From assembly GCF_014297445.1 (NCBI RefSeq), contig NZ_JACORU010000004.1, positions 248,001 to 312,000 of the forward strand: DNA of 64,000 nucleotides. The letters run 5' to 3'. The notes under the pieces are model-generated. The model was not told the DNA's origin, searched no databases, and was given only the letters and a program-made list of their open reading frames with translations. The stretch is from Ramlibacter albus. Its GTDB lineage: Bacteria > Pseudomonadota > Gammaproteobacteria > Burkholderiales > Burkholderiaceae_C. This document shows positions 9,928-18,488 of the stretch, in pieces (position 1 is the first letter of the stretch; every line of letters starts with the position of its first letter). The position numbers and the translations under genes were made by a program.

Positions 9928-11391
9928 ATGAACACCACCCTGATCACCTTCGTGGTCCTGTACCTGCTGGGGACCCTGGCGCTGGGCGTCTGGGCCGGCA
10001 CCCGCATCAAAAACACCGCCGACTTCGCCATCGCGGGCCGCAACCTGCCGCTGATCATGGTGGTGACCACCACCTTCGCCACGTGGTTCGGCGCCGAGAC
10101 TGTGATGGGCATCCCGGCCAAGTTCATCCAGGGCGGCCTGAACGCCATCGTCGAAGACCCGTTCGGTGCCGGCACCTGCCTGATCCTCGTGGGCGCGTTC
10201 TTCGCGGCGAAGCTGTACAAGCAGAACCTGCTGACCATCGGCGACTTCTACCGCCAGCGCTACGGCAAGGGCGTGGAGGTGTTCTGCTCCGTCGCCATCA
10301 TCCTGAGCTACCTGGGCTGGGTCGCGGCGCAGATCACGGCGCTGGGCGTGGTGTTCTCGGTGCTCACCGACGGCGCGATGTCCGAGACCACCGGCATGGT
10401 CGTGGGCACGCTCGCGGTGCTGGTCTACGTCGTCATCGGTGGCTTCCTCGCGGTCGCGTGGACCGACTTCATCCAGATGATCGTGCTGGTGATCGGCCTG
10501 TCGGTCATCGCGATCTTCTCGGCGGACCTCGCGGGCGGCGCCGGCAACGTGATCGGCAAGGTCCAGTCGAAGGAGCTGTTCAATTTCCTGCCGCCGCCCA
10601 CCTTCACCGACATCGCGATGTTCATCGGCGCGGGCCTGACGATGATGCTGGGCAGCATCCCGCAGCAGGACGTGTTCCAGCGCGTGATGTCGGCCCGCTC
10701 GGCCGAGACGGCGCGCAACGGCGCGATGATCGGCGGCGCCAGCTACATCCTCTTCGCGTTCGTGCCGATGTTCGTGGTGGCCTGCGCCGTCGTCGTCATG
10801 GGCGACAGCGCGCTCGAGATGGCCAAGAACGACTACCAGCGCCTGCTGCCCACCTTCGTGCTCACGAAGATGCCGCTCATCATGCAGATCCTGTTCTTCG
10901 GCGCGCTGCTCTCGGCCATCAAGAGCACGTCTTCGGCCACGCTGCTGGCGCCTTCGACGAGCTTCGTCGAGAACATCCTGAAGAACCTGCGGCCGCGCAT
11001 GACGGACAAGGAGCAGCTCAAGGCGATGCGCATCACCATCGTGGTGTTCACCGCCCTCGTGCTGGCGTACGCCATCGCGATGAAGGGCACGCCGATCTAC
11101 GATCTCGTCTCGGCCGCGTACCAAGTGACGCTGGTCGGCGCCTTCGTGCCGCTGGTGATGGGCCTGTACTGGAAGCGCGCGACGACGCAGGGCGCGATCG
11201 TCTCGCTGGCGCTGGGCATCGTCACCTGGCTGCTGTTCTTCCCGCAGGTCAACGAGGCGTGGAGCAAGGCCTTCCCGGGCCAGCTGGCCGGGCTGATCGC
11301 GGCCATGATCGGCATGGTCGCGGGCTCGCTCGCCCCGCAGGTGCTGCGCAACCGCCACGAGGCCACGCACCACATCCAGCCGGCGGCCTGA
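9928..11391 (+). CDS. sodium:solute symporter family (SSS) transporter
   Basis: A 487-residue polytopic inner-membrane protein with about 13 hydrophobic segments, beginning LITFVVLYLLGTLALGVWAGTRI and continuing with KNTADFAIAGRNLPL, the characteristic N-terminal SSS sequence. A strong GAGGAGG ribosome site precedes the ATG. The family imports acetate, proline, pantothenate or other solutes with Na+. The sequence alone does not tell me the substrate. It lies 39 nt after ubiB but is functionally unrelated to it. Confidence 0.9.
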   Translation: MNTTLITFVVLYLLGTLALGVWAGTRIKNTADFAIAGRNLPLIMVVTTTFATWFGAETVMGIPAKFIQGGLNAIVEDPFGAGTCLILVGAFFAAKLYKQNLLTIGDFYRQRYGKGVEVFCSVAIILSYLGWVAAQITALGVVFSVLTDGAMSETTGMVVGTLAVLVYVVIGGFLAVAWTDFIQMIVLVIGLSVIAIFSADLAGGAGNVIGKVQSKELFNFLPPPTFTDIAMFIGAGLTMMLGSIPQQDVFQRVMSARSAETARNGAMIGGASYILFAFVPMFVVACAVVVMGDSALEMAKNDYQRLLPTFVLTKMPLIMQILFFGALLSAIKSTSSATLLAPSTSFVENILKNLRPRMTDKEQLKAMRITIVVFTALVLAYAIAMKGTPIYDLVSAAYQVTLVGAFVPLVMGLYWKRATTQGAIVSLALGIVTWLLFFPQVNEAWSKAFPGQLAGLIAAMIGMVAGSLAPQVLRNRHEATHHIQPAA

Positions 11392-11434
11392 GCGCGCCGC
11401 CGGGTTTGCCGGGGTTGAGATCGGGACCCCCGCC

Positions 11435-11440
11435 TATAAT
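11435..11440 (+). promoter_or_regulatory. perfect -10 box (TATAAT) before the fmdB-like gene
   Basis: TATAAT lies 34 nt before the ATG of the FmdB-type gene. A TTGAGA at 11415-11420 is only 14 nt upstream, shorter than the usual 16-18 spacing, so the -35 is uncertain. It is the likely promoter for the fmdB-DUF502-aspS run. Confidence 0.5.
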
Positions 11441-11474
11441 TGAGGGCTTTGCCCACTACTACTCCTCGCGAGCC

Positions 11475-11804
11475 ATGCCCATCTACGCCTACAAATGCGG
11501 GTCCTGTGGCCATGCCAAGGATGTACTGCAAAAGCTTTCGGATGCCCCGTTGACGGACTGCCCGGCCTGCGGCGCCTCCTCGTTCTCCAAGCAGATCACG
11601 GCCGCCGGCTTCCAGCTCAAGGGCTCCGGCTGGTATGCGACCGACTTCCGTGGCGGCGCCTCCACCACTGCCGCGGACAAGGCCGGGGATACCAAGCCCG
11701 CCGATTCCAAGCCGGCCGAGTCGTCCACGGCGACGACGACGACCAAGTCCGACGCGCCCAGCGCGTCGGCCGGCGGCTGCGGCTCCAGCTGCGCCTGCCA
11801 CTAG
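11475..11804 (+). CDS. FmdB-type zinc-ribbon protein
   Basis: A 109-residue protein. The N-terminus MPIYAYKCGSCGH and the later CPACG form the four-cysteine zinc ribbon of the FmdB/CxxC-CxxC family. The second half is a low-complexity Thr/Ala/Lys/Asp linker ending in a cysteine-rich tail, GGCGSSCACH, which could also bind metal. Family members are often called regulators but no mechanism is established. It sits directly before DUF502 and aspS, a conserved neighbourhood in Burkholderiales. Confidence 0.88.
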   Translation: MPIYAYKCGSCGHAKDVLQKLSDAPLTDCPACGASSFSKQITAAGFQLKGSGWYATDFRGGASTTAADKAGDTKPADSKPAESSTATTTTKSDAPSASAGGCGSSCACH

Positions 11805-11811
11805 GCCCGCC

Positions 11812-12423
11812 ATGGCAGCACTGCGCAAATGGCTGGTCGCCGGCCTCCTGGTCGTCGTCCCGGTCGCCATCACGGTCGCGGTGCTGAACTGGATCGTCTC
11901 CACGCTCGACCAGACGCTGCTGATCCTGCCGCACTCGTGGCACCCGGACCAGCTGCTGGGCTACCACATCCCCGGCTTCGGCGTGCTGCTCACGCTGGCC
12001 ATCCTCCTGGTGATGGGCGCCGCGGCGAGCAACTTCATCGGCAAGAAGCTGGTGGGCATCGGCGACGCCATCGTCCACCGCATCCCGGTCGTGCGCTCGA
12101 TCTATTCGAGCGTCAAGCAGGTCTCCGACACGCTGTTCTCGGAGAGCGGCAATGCTTTCCGCACGGCGGTGCTGATCGAGTGGCCGCGCCCCGGTGTGTG
12201 GACCATCGCGTTCGTCACCGGCGCGCCCGGCGGCGACGTCATCAACCACCTGTCCGGTGAGGGCGAGTGGCTGAGCGTCTATGTCCCCACCACGCCCAAC
12301 CCCACGGGCGGGTATTTCGTGATGCTGCGCCGAAGCGACTGCATCGAGTTGAAGATGAGCGTGGACGAAGCGCTCAAGTACGTTGTTTCGATGGGCGTCG
12401 TCGCCCCCAAGGTATCCCCGTGA
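11812..12423 (+). CDS. DUF502 family inner-membrane protein
   Basis: A 203-residue protein with two N-terminal membrane helices ([23 protein letters not shown] and [21 protein letters not shown]). A conserved DUF502 soluble part follows ([20 protein letters not shown], then the proline/glycine-rich [15 protein letters not shown]). No function is established for the family. The ATG lies 7 nt after the fmdB-type stop, and its own stop overlaps the aspS GTG start. Confidence 0.88.
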   Translation: MAALRKWLVAGLLVVVPVAITVAVLNWIVSTLDQTLLILPHSWHPDQLLGYHIPGFGVLLTLAILLVMGAAASNFIGKKLVGIGDAIVHRIPVVRSIYSSVKQVSDTLFSESGNAFRTAVLIEWPRPGVWTIAFVTGAPGGDVINHLSGEGEWLSVYVPTTPNPTGGYFVMLRRSDCIELKMSVDEALKYVVSMGVVAPKVSP

Positions 12424-14219
12424 CCCAGTTGATGCGTTCCACATATTGCGGCCTCGTGACCGAGGCCCTGCTTGGCCAGACCGTGACCCTGTGCGGCTGG
12501 GTCAACCGCCGCCGCGACCACGGCGGCGTGATCTTCGTGGACCTGCGCGACCGCGAAGGCTACGTGCAGGTGGTGTGCGACCCCGACCGCCCCGAGATGT
12601 TCAAGGCGGCCGAAGGCCTGCGCAACGAGTTCTGCATCCAGGTCAAGGGCCTGGTGCGCGCGCGCCCCGAGGGCACGGCCAACGAGAACCTCAAGAGCGG
12701 CAAGGTCGAGGTGCTGTGCCATGAGCTCACGGTGCTCAACCCCTCGGTCACGCCGCCGTTCCAGCTGGACGACGAGAACCTCTCGGAGACCACGCGCCTG
12801 ATGCACCGCGTGCTGGACCTGCGCCGGCCGTACATGCAGAACAACCTGATGCTGCGCTACCGCGTGAGCATGGAGGTGCGCAAGTTCCTCGACGCCAACG
12901 GCTTCATCGACATCGAGACGCCGATGCTCACCAAGAGCACGCCGGAGGGCGCGCGCGACTACCTCGTGCCCTCGCGCGTGCACGACGGCATGTTCTTCGC
13001 GCTGCCGCAGTCGCCGCAGCTGTTCAAGCAGCTGCTGATGGTGTCCGGCTTCGACCGCTACTACCAGATCACCAAGTGCTTCCGCGACGAGGACCTGCGC
13101 GCCGACCGCCAGCCCGAGTTCACGCAGATCGACGTGGAGACCTCCTTCATGACGGAGGAGGAGATCCGCACGATGTTCGAAGGCATGATCCGCAGCACCT
13201 TCCAGAACGTGCTGGGCGTCGACATCGGCGCCTTCCCGGTGATGAAGCACGCGGACGCCATGCGCCTGTACGGCAGCGACAAGCCCGACCTGCGCGTGAA
13301 GCTGGAGTTCACCGAGCTCACCGACGTGATGAAGGACGTGGACTTCAAGGTGTTCTCCGGCCCGGCCAACCAGGCCGACGGCCGCGTCGTCGCGCTGCGC
13401 GTGCCCGGCGGCAGCGAGATCAGCCGCAGCGAGATCGACCAGTACACCGAGTTCGTCAAGATCTACGGCGCCAAGGGCCTCGCGTGGATCAAGGTCAATG
13501 AAGTGGCGAAGGGCCGCGACGGCCTGCAGTCGCCCATCGTGAAGAACCTGCACGACCGGGCGATCTCCGAAATCCTCTCGCGCACCGGTGCGAAGGACGG
13601 CGACATCCTCTTCTTCGGCGCGGACCGCGAGAAGGTGGTCAACGACGCCATCGGCGCGTTGCGCGTGAAGGTGGGCCACAGCGAGTTCGGCAAGAAGAAC
13701 GGCCTCATCGACGGCGAGTGGCGGCCGCTGTGGGTGATCGACTTCCCGATGTTCGAGTACGACGACGACGCACAGCGCTGGAACGCCGTGCACCACCCAT
13801 TCACCTCGCCCAAGGACGGCCACGAGGACCTGCTCGAGACCGACCCCGGCAAGGCGGTGGCGAAGGCCTACGACGCGGTCCTGAACGGCATCGAGCTCGG
13901 TGGCGGGTCCGTCCGTATCCACCGCGAAGAGGTGCAGAGCAAGGTGTTCCGCGCGCTCAAGATCGGCCCCGAGGAGGCGCAGGCCAAGTTCGGCTTCCTG
14001 CTCGACGCGCTGCAGTACGGCGCGCCCCCGCACGGCGGCATCGCCATCGGCCTGGACCGCTTCGTCATGCTGATGACGGGCGCCGAGAGCCTGCGCGACG
14101 TGATTGCGTTCCCCAAGACGCAACGCGCGCAGGACCTGCTCACGCAGGCGCCGGGGCCGGTGGACGAGAAGCAGCTGCGGGAGCTGCATATCAAGCTGCG
14201 GAACGTCCAGGCGGCTTGA
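12420..14219 (+). CDS. aspS: aspartyl-tRNA synthetase
   Basis: A class II aminoacyl-tRNA synthetase of about 599 residues charging tRNA-Asp. It has an N-terminal OB-fold anticodon domain ([26 protein letters not shown]), class II motif 1 around [25 protein letters not shown], motif 2 [18 protein letters not shown], a bacterial-type GAD insertion in the middle and motif 3 [14 protein letters not shown] choose GTG at 12420, which overlaps the DUF502 stop and has an AAGG about 7 nt upstream; ATG at 12432 (595 residues) is a plausible alternative. In most relatives I know, nudB follows directly, but here about 1.8 kb of toxin-antitoxin DNA intervenes. Confidence 0.97.
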   Translation: MTQLMRSTYCGLVTEALLGQTVTLCGWVNRRRDHGGVIFVDLRDREGYVQVVCDPDRPEMFKAAEGLRNEFCIQVKGLVRARPEGTANENLKSGKVEVLCHELTVLNPSVTPPFQLDDENLSETTRLMHRVLDLRRPYMQNNLMLRYRVSMEVRKFLDANGFIDIETPMLTKSTPEGARDYLVPSRVHDGMFFALPQSPQLFKQLLMVSGFDRYYQITKCFRDEDLRADRQPEFTQIDVETSFMTEEEIRTMFEGMIRSTFQNVLGVDIGAFPVMKHADAMRLYGSDKPDLRVKLEFTELTDVMKDVDFKVFSGPANQADGRVVALRVPGGSEISRSEIDQYTEFVKIYGAKGLAWIKVNEVAKGRDGLQSPIVKNLHDRAISEILSRTGAKDGDILFFGADREKVVNDAIGALRVKVGHSEFGKKNGLIDGEWRPLWVIDFPMFEYDDDAQRWNAVHHPFTSPKDGHEDLLETDPGKAVAKAYDAVLNGIELGGGSVRIHREEVQSKVFRALKIGPEEAQAKFGFLLDALQYGAPPHGGIAIGLDRFVMLMTGAESLRDVIAFPKTQRAQDLLTQAPGPVDEKQLRELHIKLRNVQAA

Positions 14220-14227
14220 CCGCTGAG

Positions 14228-14269
14228 TACGAAACGTCGGGGGTTGCAAATAAGCCCCGACGTTTCGTA
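14228..14269. promoter_or_regulatory. perfect 15-bp inverted repeat, probable AbiEi operator
   Basis: Two perfect 15-bp arms (14228-14242 TACGAAACGTCGGGG and 14255-14269 its exact reverse complement) are separated by 12 nt. The repeat lies 9 nt after the aspS stop and ends 11 nt before the abiEi start. Known AbiEi proteins bind inverted repeats in their own promoter and repress it. There is no T-run after the right arm, which argues against an intrinsic terminator. It overlaps the proposed promoter. Confidence 0.65.
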
Positions 14270-14273
14270 TCAT
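14244..14273 (+). promoter_or_regulatory. probable abiE promoter (TTGCAA - 18 nt - TATCAT)
   Basis: A -35-like TTGCAA at 14244-14249 lies in the loop of the inverted repeat and a -10-like TATCAT at 14268-14273 overlaps its right arm, with 18 nt between. Transcription would start at about 14280, essentially at the GTG start codon, implying a leaderless mRNA. Confidence 0.5.
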
Positions 14274-14280
14274 CCGCCGG

Positions 14281-14880
14281 GTGGCACCCACAGCGGCCCA
14301 GGCACTTCGAGCCATTCAGCGCATAGGACTGGCACGCCCCAAGGAACTGGAGGCGCGCGGAATCACGCGCGCTCAGCTTGGCAGGCTTGTGGATCAGGGC
14401 TTTGTCGTTCGTCGGGCGAGAGGGGTCTATTCGGCCGCGGACCACGAGCCCACGCCGGTCCACACGCTTGCGCAGGTTGCCAAGCGCCTGCCGGATGCAA
14501 CCTTCTGCCTGATCACGGCACTGCGATTTCACGAACTCACCACGCAGACTGCGCCTGATGTGTGGATCGCCCTGTCGGAAAAGGCGCGCCTGCCGCAATT
14601 CGATTACCCACGGCTGCGGGTTGCCCGGTTCTCCGGGCCGGCCCTGACTGAGGGGGTCGAGGTGCACAAAGTGGAGGGTGTGCCGATCCGCGTGTACTCG
14701 GCTGCGAAAACCGTGGCTGACTGCTTCAAGTACCGCAACAAGATCGGGATCGATGTCGCGGTCGAAGCACTGCGTGACTTCAGCAGGAAGTACCGCGGCG
14801 AAGCGAACGAGTTGGCCAGGTACGCGCGCATCTGCCGGGTTTCACGTGTGATGCAGCCTTACCTGGACTCGATCGCATGA
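14281..14880 (+). CDS. AbiEi-type antitoxin (type IV toxin-antitoxin)
   Basis: A 199-residue protein. The N-terminal winged-helix domain (RAIQRIGLARPKELEARGITRAQLGRLVDQGFVVRRARGVYSA, about residues 10-55) matches the AbiEi antitoxin DNA-binding domain. The rest is the AbiEi C-terminal domain that counters the toxin (FCLITALRFHELT ... GVPIRVYSAAKTVADCFKYRNKIGIDVAVEALRD). No Shine-Dalgarno precedes GTG 14281 and no nearby alternative start exists, consistent with leaderless translation. The stop overlaps the toxin start as ATGA. Base use is visibly less GC-rich than in aspS and nudB, suggesting acquisition. In known systems AbiEi represses its own operon and neutralises AbiEii, giving phage abortive infection or plasmid maintenance. 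Confidence 0.85.
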   Translation: MAPTAAQALRAIQRIGLARPKELEARGITRAQLGRLVDQGFVVRRARGVYSAADHEPTPVHTLAQVAKRLPDATFCLITALRFHELTTQTAPDVWIALSEKARLPQFDYPRLRVARFSGPALTEGVEVHKVEGVPIRVYSAAKTVADCFKYRNKIGIDVAVEALRDFSRKYRGEANELARYARICRVSRVMQPYLDSIA

Positions 14881-15788
14881 GCGCCAAACTCAACCTGGCT
14901 GCCTCGGTCGCGGCACGCCTGCTGAATCGGGCCAGGCAGGAAGGCTCCGACTACCAGGCGTTGTTGACAGCCTATTGCCTCGAGCGATTCCTCTTCCGGG
15001 TCGGCGCTTCGGAAAAGCGCAACCACTTTGTCCTGAAGGGAGCGATGCTCCTGCGCCTGTGGTCCGACCAGCCGTATCGTGCAACGCGGGACCTCGACTT
15101 GCTTCGCCGCGGTCCGGGCGAGCAGGAGGCCGTCCGCCAGGACATCCTCGCGATCCTGGAAACTCCCGTTGGGGAAGATGCGGTCGTGTTCCACGGCTCG
15201 GCGATCCAATGCGAGTCGATCCGGGCTGAGGATGAATATGCCGGCATCCGTGTGACTCTTCCCGCGGCTGTCGGCAATGCGCGCATCCCGCTTCAGATCG
15301 ACATTGGTGTTGGCGACGCGGTGTGGCCCGATCCGGAAGACTGCAGCTATCCCACGCTTCTGGACTTTCCATCGCCCGACGTTCTCGTGTACCCGCGCGA
15401 AGCGGTGATCGCGGAAAAGCTGGAAGCGATCGTCGTCCTGGGTGAACGCAACAGCCGCATCAAGGATTTCTTCGACTTGCACTACCTTGCCACGCATTTC
15501 GAATTCGACCGTGCGGTTCTGGGAGAAGCAGTGCGTCGGACCTTCTCAAGGCGGAACACAGCCATCCCCGCCGAAACTCCCATAGGGCTGACTGCCGCGT
15601 ATTGGCAAAATCCATCGCGACAACCACAGGTCCGTGCGTTCGCGCGTCGCGCGGGAGTGGACGCCCCCGAGAGGCCGCAGGAACACTTCGTCCAATTACT
15701 CCATGACTTCCTGGAGCCGGTCCTCCGCGATGCCCAGCGCCAGAAAACAAGTAAAGGAACTTGGGCGACGCAAGGGCGGTGGAAGTGA
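14877..15788 (+). CDS. AbiEii-type nucleotidyltransferase toxin
   Basis: A 303-residue protein of the AbiEii/nucleotidyltransferase family. The core is KGAMLLRLWSDQPYRATRDLDLL (given here only as a landmark at about residues 54-76), with paired acidic residues D72 and D74 and a later acidic strand LQIDIGVGDAV. A C-terminal helical region carries VIAEKLEAIVVLGERNSRIKDFFDLHYL, typical of the family. Characterised AbiEii-like toxins transfer nucleotides to tRNA or bind GTP and stop growth. It is translationally coupled to the antitoxin. GC content and codon use differ from the flanking core genes. All family landmarks are intact, so it is probably functional. Confidence 0.85.
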   Translation: MSAKLNLAASVAARLLNRARQEGSDYQALLTAYCLERFLFRVGASEKRNHFVLKGAMLLRLWSDQPYRATRDLDLLRRGPGEQEAVRQDILAILETPVGEDAVVFHGSAIQCESIRAEDEYAGIRVTLPAAVGNARIPLQIDIGVGDAVWPDPEDCSYPTLLDFPSPDVLVYPREAVIAEKLEAIVVLGERNSRIKDFFDLHYLATHFEFDRAVLGEAVRRTFSRRNTAIPAETPIGLTAAYWQNPSRQPQVRAFARRAGVDAPERPQEHFVQLLHDFLEPVLRDAQRQKTSKGTWATQGRWK

Positions 15789-15814
15789 TCGACATACGTC
15801 CACGAGGAAGACCC

Positions 15815-16000
15815 ATGCAAGTCACTGCCGCGGAAGCCGAGAGCCGATTCGACCACTTCTGCTTCCAAGCCAAAAGTGAGCCCATCATCGTCGAGAAGGA
15901 CGGTCGGCCTGACGTTGTCATGTTGAGCTACGAGGAATACCTGGCGCTCATTTCAAGTGCGGAGCCAGATGCCCCAGACAGCTACCCATCGCAGGGTTGA
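15815..16000 (+). CDS. small Phd/YefM-type antitoxin, solitary
   Basis: A 61-residue protein. ATG at 15815 is favoured by a GAGGA ribosome site 6 nt upstream. The sequence MQVTAAEAESRFDHF ... EPIIVEKDGRPDVVMLSYEEYLAL is the Phd/YefM N-terminal DNA-binding fold. The usual C-terminal toxin-binding tail is very short. The next gene is nudB, starting at the base after this stop, so no Doc, RelE or PIN toxin follows. It lies 26 nt after AbiEii and may belong to the same acquired segment, either as an orphan antitoxin or as a remnant. Confidence 0.8.
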   Translation: MQVTAAEAESRFDHFCFQAKSEPIIVEKDGRPDVVMLSYEEYLALISSAEPDAPDSYPSQG

Positions 16001-16462
16001 GTGGCCGCCGACACCCGCCCCTTCAAAATCCCGCACTCCGTTTTGGTGGTGATCCACACGCCTGCGCTGGAGGTCCTGCTGATCAACCGGGCAGACAGCC
16101 CCGGCTACTGGCAATCGGTGACCGGCTCGAAGGACCATGAAGACGAACCGCTCGAGGCAACTGCAGTTCGCGAAGTGCGCGAGGAAACCGGCATCGACTG
16201 CGCCATCGGCACGCTCACCGACTGGCAGCTCGAGAACGTCTACGACATCTACCCGAAGTACCTGCACCGCTACGCCCCCGGCGTGACGCGCAACCGCGAG
16301 CACGTGTTCGGGCTGTGCGTGCCGGCGGGTACGCCCGTGGCGCTGAACCCGCGCGAGCACACCGCGTACCGCTGGCTGCCGTACCTCGAAGCGGCCGATG
16401 CCTGCTTCTCGCCGTCCAACGCCGAGGCGATACTGTTGCTGCCGCAATTCACCAAGCCATGA
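16001..16462 (+). CDS. nudB: dihydroneopterin triphosphate diphosphatase NudB
   Basis: A 153-residue Nudix hydrolase that removes pyrophosphate from dihydroneopterin triphosphate in folate synthesis. The Nudix box is GSKDHEDEPLEATAVREVREETG (positions about 47-69 of the protein, with the REVREETG core). The N-terminus PFKIPHSVLVVIHTPALEVLLINR and the later NREHVFGL match NudB rather than a generic MutT. GTG 16001 abuts the preceding stop and has only a weak ribosome site. folE, which makes the precursor, is 5 kb away in the same window. The stop overlaps the next ATG. Confidence 0.9.
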   Translation: MAADTRPFKIPHSVLVVIHTPALEVLLINRADSPGYWQSVTGSKDHEDEPLEATAVREVREETGIDCAIGTLTDWQLENVYDIYPKYLHRYAPGVTRNREHVFGLCVPAGTPVALNPREHTAYRWLPYLEAADACFSPSNAEAILLLPQFTKP

Positions 16463-17187
16463 CAACGCTGCGCGTCGCCACGTACAACATCCACAAGGGT
16501 GTGCAAGGCATCGGCCCGGTGCGCAGGCTGGAGATCCACAACCTCGGCCATGCCGTCGAACAGCTGGACGCCGACGTGGTGCTGCTGCAGGAAGTGCGAA
16601 TGGTGCACACGCGCGAGCAGGAGTACTTCACGCGCTGGCCCGAGCTGCCGCAGGCGGACTTCCTGTGCCCCGAAGGGTACGAGGCGATCTACAAGACCAA
16701 CGCGCGCACCAAGTACGGCGAGCACGGCAATGCGCTGCTGTCGCGCTGGCCCGTGGTGTCGCACGCGCACGAGGACATGTCCGACCACCGCTTCGAGCAG
16801 CGCGGGCTGCTGCACGTCGAAGTGCTCGTCGGCCGGCGCAACGTGCATGTGATCGTGCTGCACCTGGGCCTCATTCCCGGCAGCCGGGTGCGGCAGGTGG
16901 AGCAGCTGGGCCGCTACATCCAGCGCGAGGTGCCGCGCACCGCGCCCCTGCTCGTGGGCGGCGACCTCAACGACTGGGGCGGCAAGCTTCGGCCGGCGAT
17001 GAAGGAGCTGGGGCTGAAGGACTTCGTCGGCGACAAGCTCGGCACCTATCCCTCGCGGCTGCCGCTGGCGCAGCTGGACTACATCTATGCGCGCGGGTTG
17101 AAGCCCGTCGGCGCCGAGGTGCCGCGCGGGCGCATCTGGTGGCGCATGTCGGACCACCTGCCGCTGATCGCGGAGTTCAAGCTCTAG
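16459..17187 (+). CDS. endonuclease/exonuclease/phosphatase (EEP) family protein
   Basis: A 242-residue protein with the DNase I-like EEP fold: LRVATYNIHKGVQG at the N-terminus, LLQEVR (catalytic Glu), HLGLIPGSRVRQ, GGDLNDW (catalytic Asp/Asn) and the C-terminal MSDHLPLIAEF (catalytic Asp-His). No signal peptide is seen. In Burkholderiales it sits between nudB and clsB, and the start overlaps the nudB stop (ATGA). The substrate may be DNA or a phospholipid head group; the link with cardiolipin synthase is by context only. Confidence 0.88.
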   Translation: MTTLRVATYNIHKGVQGIGPVRRLEIHNLGHAVEQLDADVVLLQEVRMVHTREQEYFTRWPELPQADFLCPEGYEAIYKTNARTKYGEHGNALLSRWPVVSHAHEDMSDHRFEQRGLLHVEVLVGRRNVHVIVLHLGLIPGSRVRQVEQLGRYIQREVPRTAPLLVGGDLNDWGGKLRPAMKELGLKDFVGDKLGTYPSRLPLAQLDYIYARGLKPVGAEVPRGRIWWRMSDHLPLIAEFKL

Positions 17188-17193
17188 AGAAAT

Positions 17194-17274
17194 ATGGCCC
17201 CCACGCTTGCCACTTCGTGTGCGGCGCTGCCCCCCGAGGGGGCTTCATCCGCCTTGGGGCGGCCCGGCGGCGGG
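17194..17274 (+). repeat. dispersed intergenic hairpin repeat, copy 2
   Basis: ATGGCCCCCACGC opens the element. The hairpin CCCCC-CGA-GGGGG and then CCGCC-TTGG-GGCGG follow. It fills the gap between the EEP gene and clsB and runs into the clsB start codon. It is related to the elements at 7712 and 22392. Confidence 0.75.
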
Positions 17275-17276
17275 TG

Positions 17277-18488
17277 ATGCGCATCCCACCGTTGCGCGGC
17301 GGCCATCGCATCCAGCTGCTCGAAGGCAGCCGCGAGTTCTTTCCGGCGTTGATCGCTGCCATCGACGAAGCGCGGGCGCAGGTGCTGCTGGAGACCTACA
17401 TCTTCGACTGCACCGGGTCGGGCGCCGACGTTGCCTATGCGCTCGAACGCGCCGCCAGGCGCGGGGTGAGCGTGCAGGTCACGGTCGACGGGGCCGGCAC
17501 CGAACTCGAAGACTCGTGGCGCTGGCGGCTCGAGCAGGCCGGCGTGCAGTTCCGCGTGTTCTCGCCGCTGGGCGCGCTCGGCCTGCTCGTGCCGGGGCAG
17601 TGGCGGCGCCTGCACCGCAAGCTGTGCGTGGTCGATGGCAAGGTGGGGTTCTGCGGCGGCATCAACATCCTGGACGACTACCACGACCCCAACCACGGTG
17701 CGCTGCAGTCGCCGCGCTTCGACTTCGCGTTGCGTGTCGTGGGTCCGCTCGTGACGCAGATGCACCAGACCATGGCCCGGCAGTGGCTGCGCATGCAGGC
17801 GATGAGCCGCGCGCGGCGGGCACAGCTCGTCGGTGCGCTCGAATCTTTGCGGGCCTCGCGTGCGCGCGTCCCGTCGGCGCCCGCCGCGCCGCTGGCCACG
17901 GGCATGCCCCGCGCCAAGGCCGCGCTGATCCTGCGCGACAACGTCCGCAACCGTGCCGGCATCGAGCGCGCCTACCGCCGCGCCATCGGCCGCGCGCGCA
18001 ACGAGATCATCATCGCCAATGCCTACTTCGTGCCCGGCCGCAAGATGCGCCGCGCGCTCATCCGTGCCGCACGGCGCGGCGTGAAGGTGAAACTCCTGCT
18101 GCAGGGAAGGTACGAATACTTCATGCAGTACTACGCGGCCCGGCCCGTGTTCGGCGCGCTCCTGAAGGCCGGCGTGGAGATCCACGAGTATTCGCCGAGC
18201 TTCCTGCATGCGAAAGTCGCCGTGGTCGATGGCATGTGGGCGACCGTGGGCTCGTCCAACCTCGACCCGCTCAGCCTGCTGCTCGCGCGCGAGGCCAACG
18301 TGGTGGTGGAGGACATCTTCTTCGCCGCGCGCCTGCGCGAGAGGCTCGTGTATGCGATGGAGCACGAAGGCACCCGCATGAACGCCGTGGAGTACGAGAA
18401 CCGTTCGGGTTTGCAGCGGGCGAAGGAATGGGTGGCGCTGGGCGTGATGCGTGCAGCGCTGGCGATCCAGGGGAAAAACTACCTGTGA
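17277..18488 (+). CDS. clsB: cardiolipin synthase ClsB-type phospholipase D family protein
   Basis: A 403-residue protein with two HKD (phospholipase D) motifs: HRKLCVVDGKVGFCGG near residue 116 and HAKVAVVDGMWATVGSSN near residue 306. ClsB joins phosphatidylglycerol with another phospholipid to form cardiolipin at the inner membrane. ATG 17277 gives MRIPPLRGGHRIQLLEGSREFF, the expected N-terminus; it lies only 3 nt after a dispersed repeat and has no clear Shine-Dalgarno. GTG 17274 is an alternative. The stop overlaps the exonuclease GTG start. Confidence 0.92.
   Translation: MRIPPLRGGHRIQLLEGSREFFPALIAAIDEARAQVLLETYIFDCTGSGADVAYALERAARRGVSVQVTVDGAGTELEDSWRWRLEQAGVQFRVFSPLGALGLLVPGQWRRLHRKLCVVDGKVGFCGGINILDDYHDPNHGALQSPRFDFALRVVGPLVTQMHQTMARQWLRMQAMSRARRAQLVGALESLRASRARVPSAPAAPLATGMPRAKAALILRDNVRNRAGIERAYRRAIGRARNEIIIANAYFVPGRKMRRALIRAARRGVKVKLLLQGRYEYFMQYYAARPVFGALLKAGVEIHEYSPSFLHAKVAVVDGMWATVGSSNLDPLSLLLAREANVVVEDIFFAARLRERLVYAMEHEGTRMNAVEYENRSGLQRAKEWVALGVMRAALAIQGKNYL

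Noticed and set aside
7798..11373. Very long open frame (over 1,100 codons) on the minus strand opposite ubiJ, ubiB and the symporter
   Set aside because: Its translation is His/Arg/Asp/Ala-rich with no domain, typical of the antisense frame of GC-rich genes; the plus-strand genes in the same place have clear motifs.
14228..14269. The 15-bp palindrome as an aspS transcription terminator
   Set aside because: There is no T-run after either arm and it overlaps a promoter-like pair; an operator is the better reading, although some termination effect cannot be excluded.
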